From Xanthomonas phaseoli pv. phaseoli (GTDB lineage: Bacteria > Pseudomonadota > Gammaproteobacteria > Xanthomonadales > Xanthomonadaceae), in NCBI GenBank assembly GCA_022749655.1, contig CP094243.1, positions 1,302,001 through 1,366,000 on the forward strand: a stretch of DNA of 64,000 nt. The letters are read 5' to 3'. The translations under genes and the position numbers were made by a program. The notes beneath the pieces are model-generated. The model did no database searches and was not told where the DNA came from. It saw only the letters and a program-made list of their open reading frames with translations. The stretch's first letter is position 1, and every line of letters begins with the position of its first letter. Of the stretch, positions 1-9,060 are shown piece by piece.

Positions 1-209
1 TCGGGTTCGCCTTCGCCCAGGCTGCCGCCGCGGCCATGACCGCGTTGATTCAACGCTTCCGGCGCCCCGTCACGCGGTGGCTGTGCGTCGTGGGTCTGGA
101 CCGCCGATGGATCGTCACGGCCCCGGCCATCCACCGATGCGTCGGGACCGTTGCCGCGATAGGCCGATTGGCGTTCGTCGTGTGTGTCGAGTGTGGATTT
201 TGTGTTCAT
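1..209 (-). CDS. Hypothetical hydrophilic protein, cut by the window edge
   Basis: The first 69 codons of a minus-strand gene that runs off the left edge. It starts MNTKSTLDTHDERQSAYRGN and is very rich in Asp, Gly, Arg, Gln and His, with no hydrophobic segment, so the visible part looks disordered and cytosolic. The ATG at 209 is preceded by AGGAG with about 6 bases of spacing. It follows the manganese catalase and a terminator on the same strand. I do not recognise the family. Sitting next to catalase and a ferritin-like gene hints at a stress role, but that is inference from position only. Confidence 0.6.
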   Translation of the reverse strand, partial: MNTKSTLDTHDERQSAYRGNGPDASVDGRGRDDPSAVQTHDAQPPRDGAPEALNQRGHGRGGSLGEGEP

Positions 210-232
210 GGCAACTCCTGTGCAGTGCAATG

Positions 233-262
233 AAAAAGCCCGGAGCGCGCTGGCCCCGGGCT
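233..262 (-). terminator. Rho-independent terminator of the manganese catalase gene
   Basis: Read on the minus strand, AGCCCGG and CCGGGCT pair across a GC-rich loop and are followed directly by TTTTT. It lies about 30 bases past the restored catalase stop near 290 and before the next minus-strand gene. Confidence 0.7.
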
Positions 263-351
263 GGTGATGGGTGCGGCTGCACCCATCAATTAACGCTGGA
301 TATCGCCGGTGGTGGAGCCGGCGCCCGGGCCTGCACCCAGGTCTGCGCCGG

Positions 352-1188
352 TCACGCGGTCCAGCTCGGGATTGAGAGCAAGCGCTCGGACATGGCGTCC
401 AGCGCCGCGGTCTGCGTGGCATCCAGCGCAACCGTGGCAGAACCGTCGCCACCATCCACGGCGGCCTGCGCCTCGCGGTCGGCCACCACTTCCCACTGCT
501 CGCCGGCATTCCACGGGCCGATCATGTCGCCTTCGCCCTGCGAGGTGTTGTAGTACTTGTCGGTGAAGCGCGGATCGCCTGGCAGCTTACCCGGCGGGAA
601 GTTCGGCTCGATCGAGTACAGGGCTTTTTCGAACGACTTCTGGTGCGCCACTTCGCGCGTCATCAAGAAGCGCAGCGCATCCACGATGCCCGGATCGTCG
701 GTGACGTTGATCAGGCGCTCATACACTAGCTTGGCACGTGCCTCGGCCGCGATATTGGAGCGCATGTCGGCCGTGGGGCAACCGATGCTGTCCACATACG
801 CCGCCGTCCACGGTACGCCGCTGGAATTGACCAGGGCCGGACCGCCGCCATACAGGATTTGCTGGGTATGGCTGGTGCTGTTCTGGGTCATGTTGCGCAT
901 GTCCATGGCCTCTTCCATGCCCTCGGAGAGCACCGCCTTGGGCCCCTTGTTGAGCATGGCGATGATCGAGCCAATGATCTCCAGATGGCTGATCTCTTCG
1001 GTGGCGATGTCGAACAGCAGATCCTTGCGGCCCGGATCGTCTTCGCCCAGGGCCTGGGTGAAATAGCGCATCGCAGCGGCCAGTTCGCCCTGCGGTCCGC
1101 CGAACTGTTCCAACATCAGCGTGGCCAGATCCGGGTTGGGTTGGGCGACGCGGACGGTGTACATCAAACGCTTGTTGTGCATGAACAT
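352..1188 (-). CDS. Manganese catalase (C-terminus frameshifted)
   Basis: Non-haem dimanganese catalase that converts hydrogen peroxide to water and oxygen in the cytosol. The ferritin-like four-helix core is visible: an N-terminal PDLATLMLEQFGGPQGELAA helix, EEISHLEIIGS, then EARAKLVYERL and REVAHQKSFEKAL, which carry the Glu/His metal ligands. The ATG at 1188 (MFMHNKRLMYTVR) is chosen because GGAG lies 8 bases upstream. The frame as given ends SERLLSIPSWTA. The adjacent frame continues ALNPELDRVTGADLGAG to a stop at 290, the normal tail of this family, so one base is probably missing near 379 (GG read as G on the coding strand). The core is intact. It is followed by a terminator and preceded by a DUF892 gene on the same strand, which suggests a peroxide-stress group. 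Confidence 0.9.
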   Translation of the reverse strand: MFMHNKRLMYTVRVAQPNPDLATLMLEQFGGPQGELAAAMRYFTQALGEDDPGRKDLLFDIATEEISHLEIIGSIIAMLNKGPKAVLSEGMEEAMDMRNMTQNSTSHTQQILYGGGPALVNSSGVPWTAAYVDSIGCPTADMRSNIAAEARAKLVYERLINVTDDPGIVDALRFLMTREVAHQKSFEKALYSIEPNFPPGKLPGDPRFTDKYYNTSQGEGDMIGPWNAGEQWEVVADREAQAAVDGGDGSATVALDATQTAALDAMSERLLSIPSWTA

Positions 1189-1291
1189 GGGTGGTGCTCC
1201 ATGGCTGGCGCCCGGCAACTACGACCACTTAGGAGCGGGCAGAAACGTGGGGCTTTGGCTTTCGGGGGATGCCCGCAGGATATGCAAGCGA

Positions 1292-1316
1292 CGCAGGACG
1301 GCGCTGCCGTCCTGCG
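1292..1316 (-). terminator. Perfect hairpin downstream of the DUF892 gene
   Basis: Eleven-base arms (CGCAGGACGGC and its complement) around a GCT loop, just after the stop of the ferritin-like gene. There is no T-tract, so it could be a 3'-end stabiliser as well as a terminator. Confidence 0.5.
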
Positions 1317-1323
1317 CGGTGAC

Positions 1324-1830
1324 TCAGGCGGCCTTGCTGGCCTTGGATGCCTTCTGGTTGCCGCCTTGCTCGGCAAGCAAAGTCAGCTTTTCGTCGGTGG
1401 CCTTTTCTTCTTCCAGTGTGGCCAGCAGTAGCGGCAAGGCATCGGCATAACCGAGTTGCTTGGCCATGGCGGCGATGGTGCCGTAGGACGCGATTTCGTA
1501 ATGCTCCACCTTCTGCGCGCCGCCGATCAGCGCAGCGTCGCGCACCGGGCCGGCTTCGATTTCGTCGATGACCTCGCGGCTTTCTTCGACCAGGCCTTCC
1601 ATCGCAGCGCACTTGATGCGCTTGAGCTTGATGCCCAACGTCTCAACAACCTGGTCGATGCGTTCGATCTGGCCCTGGGTTTCTTCCAGGTGGGTTTCGA
1701 AGGCTTGCTTGAGTTTCGGCTCGGTGGCCGCACGCGCAAGACGCGGCAGCGACTTGGTCAGCTGCTTCTCGGCGCTGTAGATGTCCGACAGTTCGTGGAT
1801 GAAAAGTTCTTCGACGGTCTTGATCGCCAT
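1324..1830 (-). CDS. DUF892 / YciE-type ferritin-like protein
   Basis: A 168-residue ferritin-like protein of the DUF892 (YciE/YciF) family. The typical start VEELFIHELSDIYSAEKQL is clear, followed by the helices SLPRLARAATEPKLKQAFE and HLEETQGQIERIDQVVETLG and a Lys/Ala-rich tail. Members form four-helix dimers that probably bind two metals. They are induced by stress, and their reaction is not established. The ATG at 1830 is chosen over the upstream in-frame ATG because AAGGAG sits 7 bases before it. The manganese catalase lies downstream on the same strand, about 135 bases away with a hairpin between, so the two are probably co-regulated but not tightly co-transcribed. Confidence 0.88.
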   Translation of the reverse strand: MAIKTVEELFIHELSDIYSAEKQLTKSLPRLARAATEPKLKQAFETHLEETQGQIERIDQVVETLGIKLKRIKCAAMEGLVEESREVIDEIEAGPVRDAALIGGAQKVEHYEIASYGTIAAMAKQLGYADALPLLLATLEEEKATDEKLTLLAEQGGNQKASKASKAA

Positions 1831-2309
1831 GTGTGGCTCCTTGGGTTGGTCAGAGGGTGGGTTGCTGCGGTTCGCCATGTCGATGGCGATGCCTTGATGC
1901 GCTCGCGTTGCACGCCTGCAGACGAACGTGCCGATGAATCACGTACGAAACTGTTGAAGATTCCGTGCGCGTCACTCGCTCGCAAATGAGCGCTGCGAGC
2001 ACGTCGCTTGATGTTCTTCGAAAGACACCTTCGTTTTCGCTTCGATCTCCAGGCAGCACCGCGTGGTCGCTACGCTAGTCCTGCGAGTGTTAGCGGGATT
2101 GGTGGAAACGGTGATCCCGGTGCGATGGCGACCTGTGCTGTAGTGCAGGCCGCGCTCGCTGCGTGGGCAATGATGGAAATTTTAATTGGCGTACCTGTTA
2201 CCGCCATCGCCTCGGCATGAATGCGGCGTCGCTTGCGCATCGCTGCTTTCGAGCATCGATCCATGTCGATGCGGTACAACGATGATCGAACTTTTTGCGA
2301 GGCTGTGCG
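1831..2309. other. Intergenic, divergent promoter region
   Basis: About 480 bases between the divergent DUF892 gene and a small plus-strand gene. It must hold both promoters. It is locally AT-richer around 2170-2200 (atggaaattttaattggcg), but I cannot place -35/-10 boxes with confidence. I see no convincing gene. Confidence 0.4.
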
Positions 2310-2504
2310 ATGACGCCGCTGGACAAACCCTTACGTCGCCAACTGCAGATCGGCGATCAGGCATATACCTTGGTCATCGATCCGCAAGGTTTGAAGTTGG
2401 TCGAGAAAGGCAAGCGCAAAGGCGTGACCTTGCGCTGGGAAGAACTGGTCAGCGGCGATGCTGCGCTGGCCAGTGCATTGCAGGCTTCGCTTGAAGATCG
2501 TTAG
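2310..2504 (+). CDS. Small conserved hypothetical protein
   Basis: A 64-residue protein starting MTPLDKPLRRQLQIGDQAYT and ending in a stop at 2504. The ATG at 2310 has GAGG about 7 bases upstream; a TTG five codons earlier is the alternative. The sequence alternates short strands with a basic turn (KGKRKGVTLRWEEL) and has no membrane segment or signal peptide, so it is probably a small cytosolic beta-rich protein. I do not recognise a named family. It stands alone between the divergent DUF892 gene and the convergent oxidase gene. Confidence 0.6.
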   Translation: MTPLDKPLRRQLQIGDQAYTLVIDPQGLKLVEKGKRKGVTLRWEELVSGDAALASALQASLEDR

Positions 2505-2815
2505 CGCGGCGGTGCCGAGCAGCGGTTAAAGCGCGAATGGAACGACTGCGCGCACCGTCTGGCGGGCGCGGCTGGCGATCGTTGCGATCGCGCACACCCT
2601 ACTGCTCGCCTGCGCCGTCCACGCCGACCCGAAGCGTGCTGGATCGGGTGTTGCCGCTGCGCTTGGCGTGGATAGATATTCCAACGACTGGAACAAGCGC
2701 GACAGGTGGCCTGGCACAACCACCTGCAGTGCTGGCATGTGGTGGAGGCCACTGCCCATCACTGCCAGCACCTACGCTTTGCAATGCACGCCGGCCACCA
2801 CCGCGCTCGCCTGGC
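2505..2815. other. Intergenic, convergent
   Basis: About 310 bases between two convergent genes. Several open frames cross it on both strands, but they are GC-driven shadows with no family signal. No clear terminator hairpin was found. Confidence 0.35.
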
Positions 2816-4030
2816 TCAGCGTGTGGCAAACAGCCGCGCCAGCTCGCGCACCGCCGCTTCCGTTGCGGCGCGATCGGGCATGGCGTCTGCATTGTTGAAG
2901 TCGTGCGCGCCTTGCGCCTGCACCAACAACCCGTCGCGTCGCGGCACGACGTTGAGATTATGGCCGCGCCAGACCAGGCCATAGGTGACTTCCGGCTGCG
3001 GGATCAGGCGCGCGGTCTGCCCGCGCACCGGAATCACGCTGTCGTCGCCCAGCAAGGCGCGCGCACCGTAGCCGGTCGCGTTGATCAGGATCTTCTCGCG
3101 CAAGTCGCCGAATTGGCGCGGATGCTCGAACTCGCGCGTGTAGAGCTCGCCGCCTGCCTGCAGAAAGTCGTCCATCAACAAGCGCGCGTAGGCGCTGAGG
3201 TTGAAGGTGAGCTGGCTGTAGCGGCGCACGAATGGCACCGGAAACGGATGACCACCGGGCGCCACCGGCTGCGAGCGCGGACCAAGATCATCGAGCAGTT
3301 CGCGTACCAGCGGCGGATAGTCCGGCTCATGCGCTTCGGCAGAGGCGACAGGTTGATCGAAGGGCACGTCCGAGAGCACGTAGCCATCGCGCCATTCAAT
3401 CGGCTCGCCAGGCAGGCCCAGCAGGGTCTGGTAGCGGCGAAACGATGTGCGCGCCATGTCTTCCCAGCGCGTCTTGAAGTCGGCAGTGGCGTGTTCGCTG
3501 GTGCACACGCGCGAATCGGGCGACCACACGCCGGTGGCATAGAACGAACGCACATCCGGCAGGCGCTCGCGCGCGTAGATGCGCACGCGCAAGCCGGCGC
3601 GCTGCGCCACCAGGGCGGTCGTCAAGCCGATCGCGCCACAGCCAATCACCGCCAGCTCGCGCGCAGCGGGGTCGGCCGCACGCACCAACCGTAATGCCTG
3701 TTCGGCGGCACCCCACGAGAGTGACCACCCGCTGCCGCCATGCCCGTAGTTGTGCACCACCGTCCTGCGCCCGAGACGCTCGGCTTCGATCCGCGGCCCC
3801 TGCGCGCGGAACGGGCGCGTGCAACCGTTGATGGCGATGATGCGGTCGACCGAGGCGCGCATCGGTGCCAATGGCGGGGCAGCCGCGAATGGCGCAGGCA
3901 GACCACCCGGCGGCGTGACCGGCAGCGTGGCGGGCGGGACGGCGCGCGTCTTGTCGGTTGCTGCCCAGCTCGCCGTGGAGGCGGCCGCCAGCGCAACACC
4001 GGCGCTGCGGAGAAAATGACGACGGTGCAT
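2816..4030 (-). CDS. Tat-exported D-amino-acid-oxidase-like flavoprotein, domain order permuted
   Basis: A 404-residue FAD oxidoreductase of the DAO family, probably oxidising an amino acid or amine in the periplasm. The N-terminus MHRRHFLRSAGVALAAASTA is a twin-arginine signal. The segment that normally ends D-amino-acid oxidases (TRPFRAQGPRIE, then VVHNYGHGGSGWSLSWG) lies at about residues 80-120, before the FAD-binding Rossmann motif AVIGCGAIGLTTALVAQRAG at about 140. The body then follows in normal order (GVWSPDSR, NATGYGARALLGD, VIPVRGQTARL), and the protein stops where the moved segment should begin. This is a circular permutation relative to the mammalian and yeast enzymes. The ATG at 4030 has AGGGAG 5 bases upstream. 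It is divergent from a LytS-type kinase. Substrate unknown. Confidence 0.85.
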   Translation of the reverse strand: MHRRHFLRSAGVALAAASTASWAATDKTRAVPPATLPVTPPGGLPAPFAAAPPLAPMRASVDRIIAINGCTRPFRAQGPRIEAERLGRRTVVHNYGHGGSGWSLSWGAAEQALRLVRAADPAARELAVIGCGAIGLTTALVAQRAGLRVRIYARERLPDVRSFYATGVWSPDSRVCTSEHATADFKTRWEDMARTSFRRYQTLLGLPGEPIEWRDGYVLSDVPFDQPVASAEAHEPDYPPLVRELLDDLGPRSQPVAPGGHPFPVPFVRRYSQLTFNLSAYARLLMDDFLQAGGELYTREFEHPRQFGDLREKILINATGYGARALLGDDSVIPVRGQTARLIPQPEVTYGLVWRGHNLNVVPRRDGLLVQAQGAHDFNNADAMPDRAATEAAVRELARLFATR

Positions 4031-4339
4031 GCAACTCCCTGACGTGCTGTGGTGGGTGATGTGGTTGCCGTGATGCGGCTCGCCCCGCGTGCGCGGATGC
4101 ATGCTGTGGCCTCTGCAGATGTGTTGTCTGCCGCGTGCCAGCATCCGAGCGCGGCATGCGCAGCGCCGGCATGTCTCCAGCATAGCGCGCGCATCTGCCG
4201 CGGCCGTAGCCGGCACCACGGTTTCGCACCGCAATCCTGGCGCTTGATGCCGCGCTGGCGGCCATTCGTCGCCCGGGGCTTTCGCAGTCGCGCGCGCCGG
4301 CTATGCTCGCTCCCGTCCCACCCAACGAGCTGCCCACCC
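4031..4339. other. Divergent intergenic region
   Basis: About 310 bases between the Tat flavoprotein and the sensor kinase. An open frame of the kinase extends back through it, but that translation looks nothing like a kinase N-terminus. Promoters for both genes must be here; none is clear by eye. Confidence 0.4.
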
Positions 4340-5638
4340 GTGTCTGCCAGCGTGTTCCTGATCGTGCGTATCGTGTTCGCCTGTGCCGCCGCGTTGGTGG
4401 TGGCAGGGATCATGTGGGCGCAGTTGTTCGGCTCCATCGGCCCGATCTACGCGTTGGCCTGCATGGTCTTGCTGACGCTGGCGTTGATGAGTTCGGTCAC
4501 CCATGTGCGGCGCGTGCGCCTGATCGCCGATCGGCTGGACCACACCACCTTGTCCACCCGCCAGCGCCGCCAGATCGAAGTGCCGCTGGATGTGCAGGCC
4601 AGCTTTGCGGTGATGGAAGAGGCGGTGCGTGCGCTACCGCGTGTGCAGGACATCGAATGCGCATCGGGCAGCCTGCTGATCCGCGCCAAGGTGCGCCGCA
4701 TCGACCCGTACGCCGGTCGCCAGCCGTCGCGCTGGAACCTGTTCGCGCGCTTTGCCATCACCCACAACCAGATCCTGGCGACGATCGCGCCGGGGCAGGG
4801 CACCAGCAGCGTCACCGTGTTGTGCGAGCCCGACGCCGGCGCCTGGGTGGATCTGTTCGCGGTGGACGAAGGCAGCAATTACGAAAACGCCGAGGCGATC
4901 AATCGCGCGGTGGTGCGCCGGGTCGGCGAGCAGCGTCGCGACGAACAGGCCGCCGCCGAACAATCGGTCATGGAAAAGGAACTGGCCGTGGCGCGCCTGA
5001 ATCTGCTGCACGCCCAGGTCGAGCCACACTTTCTGTACAACACCCTGGCCAGCGCACAGGTGCTGGCGCGCACCGACCCGCCGCGCGCCGAGATCATGAT
5101 CGGCCATCTGATCCAGTATTTGCGCAGCTCGCTGCCCAATGCCGACGGCGCTATCGCCACCCTGGGCGAAGAACTCGAACGCACCCAGGCCTACCTGGAG
5201 ATCCTGCGCATCCGCATGGGCACGCGGCTGGCCCTGCAGGTGGAAGTGCCCTACGAACTGCGTGCGTTGCCGCTGCCGTCGATGATGTTGCAGACCTTGG
5301 TGGAAAACGCGATCAAGCACGGGCTGGAAGCCAAGCCCGGTGGCGGCACCGTGTGGATCCTGGCGCGTCGCCACGATGACCATGTCACCCTCACCGTGGC
5401 CGACGACGGCCAGGGCTTCAACACGCACAGCCATGGCACCGGCATCGGCTTGAAGAACCTGCGCGAGCGCTTGCAGCTGATCTATGCCGGCAAGGCGAGC
5501 TTTGCCATCGTGTCCAACTTCCCCAGCGGGGTGGCGGCCACCTTGAGCCTGCCACTGCCGACGCAGTTTGCTGCCGCGCCGCCACCGTTAGCCACTGCGG
5601 GCGCACAGGCCGCACACGCCTCCCAGGTGCGCGCATGA
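4340..5638 (+). CDS. LytS/YehU-type sensor histidine kinase
   Basis: A 432-residue membrane sensor kinase. Two hydrophobic segments at about residues 5-50 (VFLIVRIVFACAAALVVAGI and IYALACMVLLTLALMSS) anchor it. A cytoplasmic linker leads to the His_kinase domain with QVEPHFLYNTLASAQ, phosphoacceptor His at about 230, and then an HATPase domain with LVENAIKHGLE and DDGQGF. The GTG at 4340 is chosen because the upstream extension of the frame is not kinase-like; the homologous start is inferred. The stop overlaps the start of the LytTR regulator by 4 bases (ATGA), so the two are translationally coupled and form one two-component system. Signal unknown. AlgZ/AlgR- and YehU/YehT-like systems share this architecture. 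Confidence 0.88.
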   Translation: MSASVFLIVRIVFACAAALVVAGIMWAQLFGSIGPIYALACMVLLTLALMSSVTHVRRVRLIADRLDHTTLSTRQRRQIEVPLDVQASFAVMEEAVRALPRVQDIECASGSLLIRAKVRRIDPYAGRQPSRWNLFARFAITHNQILATIAPGQGTSSVTVLCEPDAGAWVDLFAVDEGSNYENAEAINRAVVRRVGEQRRDEQAAAEQSVMEKELAVARLNLLHAQVEPHFLYNTLASAQVLARTDPPRAEIMIGHLIQYLRSSLPNADGAIATLGEELERTQAYLEILRIRMGTRLALQVEVPYELRALPLPSMMLQTLVENAIKHGLEAKPGGGTVWILARRHDDHVTLTVADDGQGFNTHSHGTGIGLKNLRERLQLIYAGKASFAIVSNFPSGVAATLSLPLPTQFAAAPPPLATAGAQAAHASQVRA

Positions 5639-6411
5639 GCGCGCTGCGCGCGGTGGTGGCCGAAGACGAGGCCTTGCTGCGGCAATCGTTGCTGACGCTG
5701 CTGGCCGAGGTGTGCCCGCAGTTGCAGATCGTGGGCGACTGCGAAGACGGTGCCAGTGCGCTGGAGACCATCGCCGCGCAGCAGCCGGACGTGGTGTTCC
5801 TGGATATCCGCATGCCCGGCCTCACCGGCATCGAGGTGGCGCGTGCGATGCGCGAGATCAGCCCGCGCAGCCAGGTGGTGTTCGTCACCGCCTACGACCA
5901 GTACGCCATCGATGCGTTCGAACACGGTGCGGTGGATTACCTGCTCAAGCCCATCGGCCGCGAGCGCCTGCAGGCCGCCTGGCAGCGCGTGCAACAACGC
6001 GCCGCTGCTGGGCAGCCGGATGGCGCGTTGTTGGAGGCCTTGCTGCAGCGTCTGTCGGCACGCCCGGCGGCGGCCAGCGCTGCTCCGCCGCTGGCCTGGC
6101 TCACCGCCAGCAGCGGGCGCGAGACGCGCCTGATCGCGCTGGATGAGGTGGCGTATTTCCAGGCCGATCAGAAATACACCACGGTGATGACCGCGGCCGG
6201 CGAAGCGGTGTTGCGCACGCCATTGCGCGAACTGCTGGATGTGCTGGACCCGCAGGTGTTCAAGCAGATCCACCGCTCGACCATCGTCAACATGAAGGCG
6301 GTTGCCTCGGTGGTGCGCGAGGACACCGGCAAGGGCCGGCTGGCGCTGCGCGGCCGCAGCGAAACGCTGACCGTCAGCCAGCCGTTCATGAGCCTGTTCC
6401 GCGGCATGTAA
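5635..6411 (+). CDS. LytTR-family response regulator
   Basis: A 258-residue regulator with an N-terminal receiver domain (VVAEDEALLRQSL, phosphoacceptor Asp57 in VVFLDIRMPG, the conserved Thr in VTAYDQYA, and the Lys in LLKPIGRERL). A C-terminal LytTR DNA-binding domain runs from about residue 152 (ETRLIALDEVAYFQADQKYT through HRSTIVNMKAVASV). LytTR proteins bind direct repeats upstream of target promoters. It is coupled to the kinase by a 4-base overlap. It belongs to the AlgR/YehT type. No target gene can be assigned from this window. Confidence 0.9.
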   Translation: MSALRAVVAEDEALLRQSLLTLLAEVCPQLQIVGDCEDGASALETIAAQQPDVVFLDIRMPGLTGIEVARAMREISPRSQVVFVTAYDQYAIDAFEHGAVDYLLKPIGRERLQAAWQRVQQRAAAGQPDGALLEALLQRLSARPAAASAAPPLAWLTASSGRETRLIALDEVAYFQADQKYTTVMTAAGEAVLRTPLRELLDVLDPQVFKQIHRSTIVNMKAVASVVREDTGKGRLALRGRSETLTVSQPFMSLFRGM

Positions 6412-6578
6412 GCGCGTTCGGCAGACATCGCGAGCAGTCGCGGATGGATACCGACAGCGCGCGTGGAACCGGCATGCGCGCGCGTGCCAGGGCCGAGTTG
6501 CGATGACCGATCACCGCTGCCTGATGCGCTGCAGCCTGCTTTGATTCCCCGTTTGCATCGACTGAAAGGACTGTCTCC

Positions 6579-6950
6579 ATGCGCCTGATCGCCTCCCTGG
6601 TGTATTGCCTGCTTGCCCTGGCCGGCTGCCATGAACGCAGTGGCACCACCTCGATCACCCGTGCCACCCGCGACGGCCACGATGTGATCTTCAGCAAGAC
6701 GCTGATCACTGCGATCGGTACCAGCGTGCATTGCCTGGCCAGCGATACCGGCCACTGCTACTACCTGATCTTTGAGGATCAGTGCGGCGCTCGCAGCAGC
6801 GGTGATGGCGCAAGCACACCGACGTGTGCCCGCAAGACCTTGGACAGCTTTGCGCTGGCGCCAGGGCAGGTGCGCGAATTGCGCGGCGTCCCCGGCCAGG
6901 CGCACACCTGCGTGGACACCACCGCTCCGCGGGCCGATTGCCACGGTTGA
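6579..6950 (+). CDS. Small hypothetical lipoprotein
   Basis: A 123-residue protein starting MRLIASLVYCLLALAGCHER. The lipobox LALAGC puts the lipidated Cys at residue 17, so it is predicted to be membrane-anchored and periplasmic. The mature part has six further cysteines (HCLASDTGHC, QCGARSS, TCARKT, TCVDTT, DCHG), which suggests disulfides. AAGGA lies about 8 bases upstream of the ATG. It follows the LytTR regulator after about 170 bases and might be a target of it, though nothing in the sequence shows this. No family recognised. Confidence 0.72.
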   Translation: MRLIASLVYCLLALAGCHERSGTTSITRATRDGHDVIFSKTLITAIGTSVHCLASDTGHCYYLIFEDQCGARSSGDGASTPTCARKTLDSFALAPGQVRELRGVPGQAHTCVDTTAPRADCHG

Positions 6951-7281
6951 GGAAGGCTTACCCACGCACCGAGCCGGCGTCGGGTGGGCATGCGTCAGAT
7001 GGCACCCTCCACGCGCACAAGCCGGAGCGCACCGCGCAGTGTCTGCGGGTCCCCGGCACCGGCACCCCGCCGCGCCAGCCTGGCTGCGGTGCAGATATGC
7101 CTTGTCGCTGCAGCAGGCAATGGGCACCGGCGTGCGCCGGCAGGCGGCGCACTGCCGGATCGGCAGGATGCCGGCAGCGAAACTCCGGCCATGCCTGAAT
7201 ACGCACTGACGGCAAGCGGTCGCTTCTGCGATCATTACCGGCTTGTTGCCGGTTCACGGCGTCCTCACTGCCAGGCTCCTC
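6951..7281. other. Intergenic, no gene seen
   Basis: 330 bases between the lipoprotein and permease genes. Open frames here are shadows. No repeat or clear terminator found. Confidence 0.35.
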
Positions 7282-8878
7282 ATGTCCGAACACTCGCTAC
7301 GCCGCGACGTTGGCCCCTTCGCCCTCATGCTCACCGGCCTGGGCTCGATCATCGGCTCTGGTTGGCTGTTCGGCGCCCTGGCGCGCAGCCGGCCTGGCCG
7401 GCCCCGGCGCGATCTGGGCCTGGGTGCTGGGCGCAGCGATCATCACCACCATCGCGCTGTCGTATGCCGAGCTGGGCGCCATGTTCCCCGAATCCGGTGG
7501 CATGGTGCGCTACAGCCACTATTCGCACGGATCGCTGGTGGGCTTCATTGCCGGCTGGGCCAACTGGATCGCCATCGTCTCGGTGATCCCGGTCGAGGCC
7601 GAGGCCTCGGTGCAGTACATGGCGTCCTGGCCATGGGCCTGGGCGCAGGGCTTGTATGTGCAGGCGCCCGGAGGGGCAGGTGAGCTCTCGGTGCCCGGCC
7701 TGCTGATTTCGGCGGTGCTGGTGCTGGTGTATTTCTTTTTGAATTTCTGGAGCGTCAAGCTGTTCGCGCGCTCCAATACGCTGATCACGGTGTTCAAGCT
7801 GGTGGTGCCGGCGGCGACCGGCGTGGCGCTGATCGCCAGCGGCTTCCACAGCGAGAACTTCAGCGTCGGCATCCACGGCGATGCGCACGTGCTCGACCTG
7901 GCCGCGGTGCTCACCGCAGTGGCCACCGCCGGCATCGTCTTCAGCTTCAACGGCTTCCAGAGCCCGGTGAACCTGGCTGGCGAAGCGCGTAACCCCGGCC
8001 GCAGCATTCCGTTCGCAGTGTTGGGTTCGATCGCGCTGGCCACGGTGGTGTACGTGATCCTGCAGGTGGCCTACATCGGCGCCGTGCCGCCGGATCTGCT
8101 GGCCAAGGCCGGCTGGCACGGCATCGATTTCCGCTCGCCGTTCGCCGAACTGGCCATCATCGTCAACCTGCATTGGCTGGCGATGCTGCTGTACATCGAT
8201 GCATTCGTCAGCCCCAGCGGCACCGGCATCACCTATACCGCGACCACTGCACGCATGGTCTACGGCATGGAAAAGAACGGCACCATGCCGGCCGTGCTGG
8301 GCAAGCTGCACCCGGTCTGGGGAGTGCCGCGCATGGCGATGTTCTTCAACCTGGCCGTGTCGTTCGTGTTCCTGTTCTTCTTTCGCGGCTGGGGCACGCT
8401 GGCGGCGGTGATCTCGGTGGCCACCATCATTTCCTACCTCACCGGCCCGATCAGCGCGATGGCGCTCCGCCGGCACGCGCCGGAACTGCATCGCCCGCTG
8501 CGCATTGCCGCACTGCCGGTGCTGGCCGGCGTGGCCTTCGTGATGGCCACCGAACTGCTGTACTGGGCGCGCTGGCCGCTGACTGGCGAGATCATCCTGC
8601 TGATGGTCGTGGCGCTGCCGGTGTACTGCTATTACCAGGCCAAGCAAGGCTGGCCGGATCTGCGCCGCAACCTCAAGGGTGCGGCCTGGATGATCTGCTA
8701 CCTGCCCACCATCGCCCTGGTCTCGTGGGCCGGCAGCACCGATTTCGGTGGCCACGGCTACCTCAGCTATGGCACCGATCTGGTCGTGGTCGCAGTGATG
8801 GGCGCGGTGTTCTACGTCTGGGGCGTGCGCAGCGGCTGGCGGACTCCCTCGGTAGAAAAGGCGGTTGCGCAGGCGTAA
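7282..8878 (+). pseudogene. APC-family amino acid permease (one-base frameshift)
   Basis: An inner-membrane transporter of the amino acid-polyamine-organocation superfamily, about 530 residues once the frame is restored. It starts MSEHSLRRDVGPFALMLTGL with the hallmark GSIIGSGWLFG of TM1. After residue 32 the frame is lost and continues one frame over as WRAAGLAGPGAIWAWVLGAA. Removing one C from the CCC at 7376-7378 joins the two exactly. About twelve membrane segments follow, including SFNGFQSPVNLAGEARNPGR. Substrate is not clear from sequence; amino acid is the family expectation. A strong hairpin terminator follows. The indel is probably a sequencing error. Confidence 0.85.
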
Positions 8879-8949
8879 GCGGTCACAGTGTCGGCCGCGC
8901 TGCCAGGAGCCGGCGCCCGTCAACCGGCTGGCAGTGATCGCTGGGGATT

Positions 8950-8990
8950 AACAACAACGGCCGGTGCAGTGCGCACCGGCCGTTGTTGTT
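8950..8990. terminator. Strong bidirectional terminator
   Basis: Eighteen-base perfect arms (AACAACAACGGCCGGTGC and complement) around a 5-base loop, with T-rich flanks both ways. It sits between the convergent permease and two-TM protein genes and probably serves both. Confidence 0.85.
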
Positions 8991-9060
8991 TGCAGCGGAA
9001 TCAGTGCTGCAGGCAACGCGTTTCCGTCAACGGCGTCGCTGCATCGCATGGCGGCCCTGG

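Noticed and set aside
2537..3694. 385-codon plus-strand open frame
   Set aside because: It is the antisense shadow of the Tat flavoprotein and has the Arg/His/Ala-rich composition of GC-driven false frames.
4049..4339. Extension of the LytS-type kinase to an upstream start at 4049
   Set aside because: The added 97 residues are Ala/Arg/Ser nonsense without membrane or sensor features, while GTG at 4340 leads directly into the first membrane helix.
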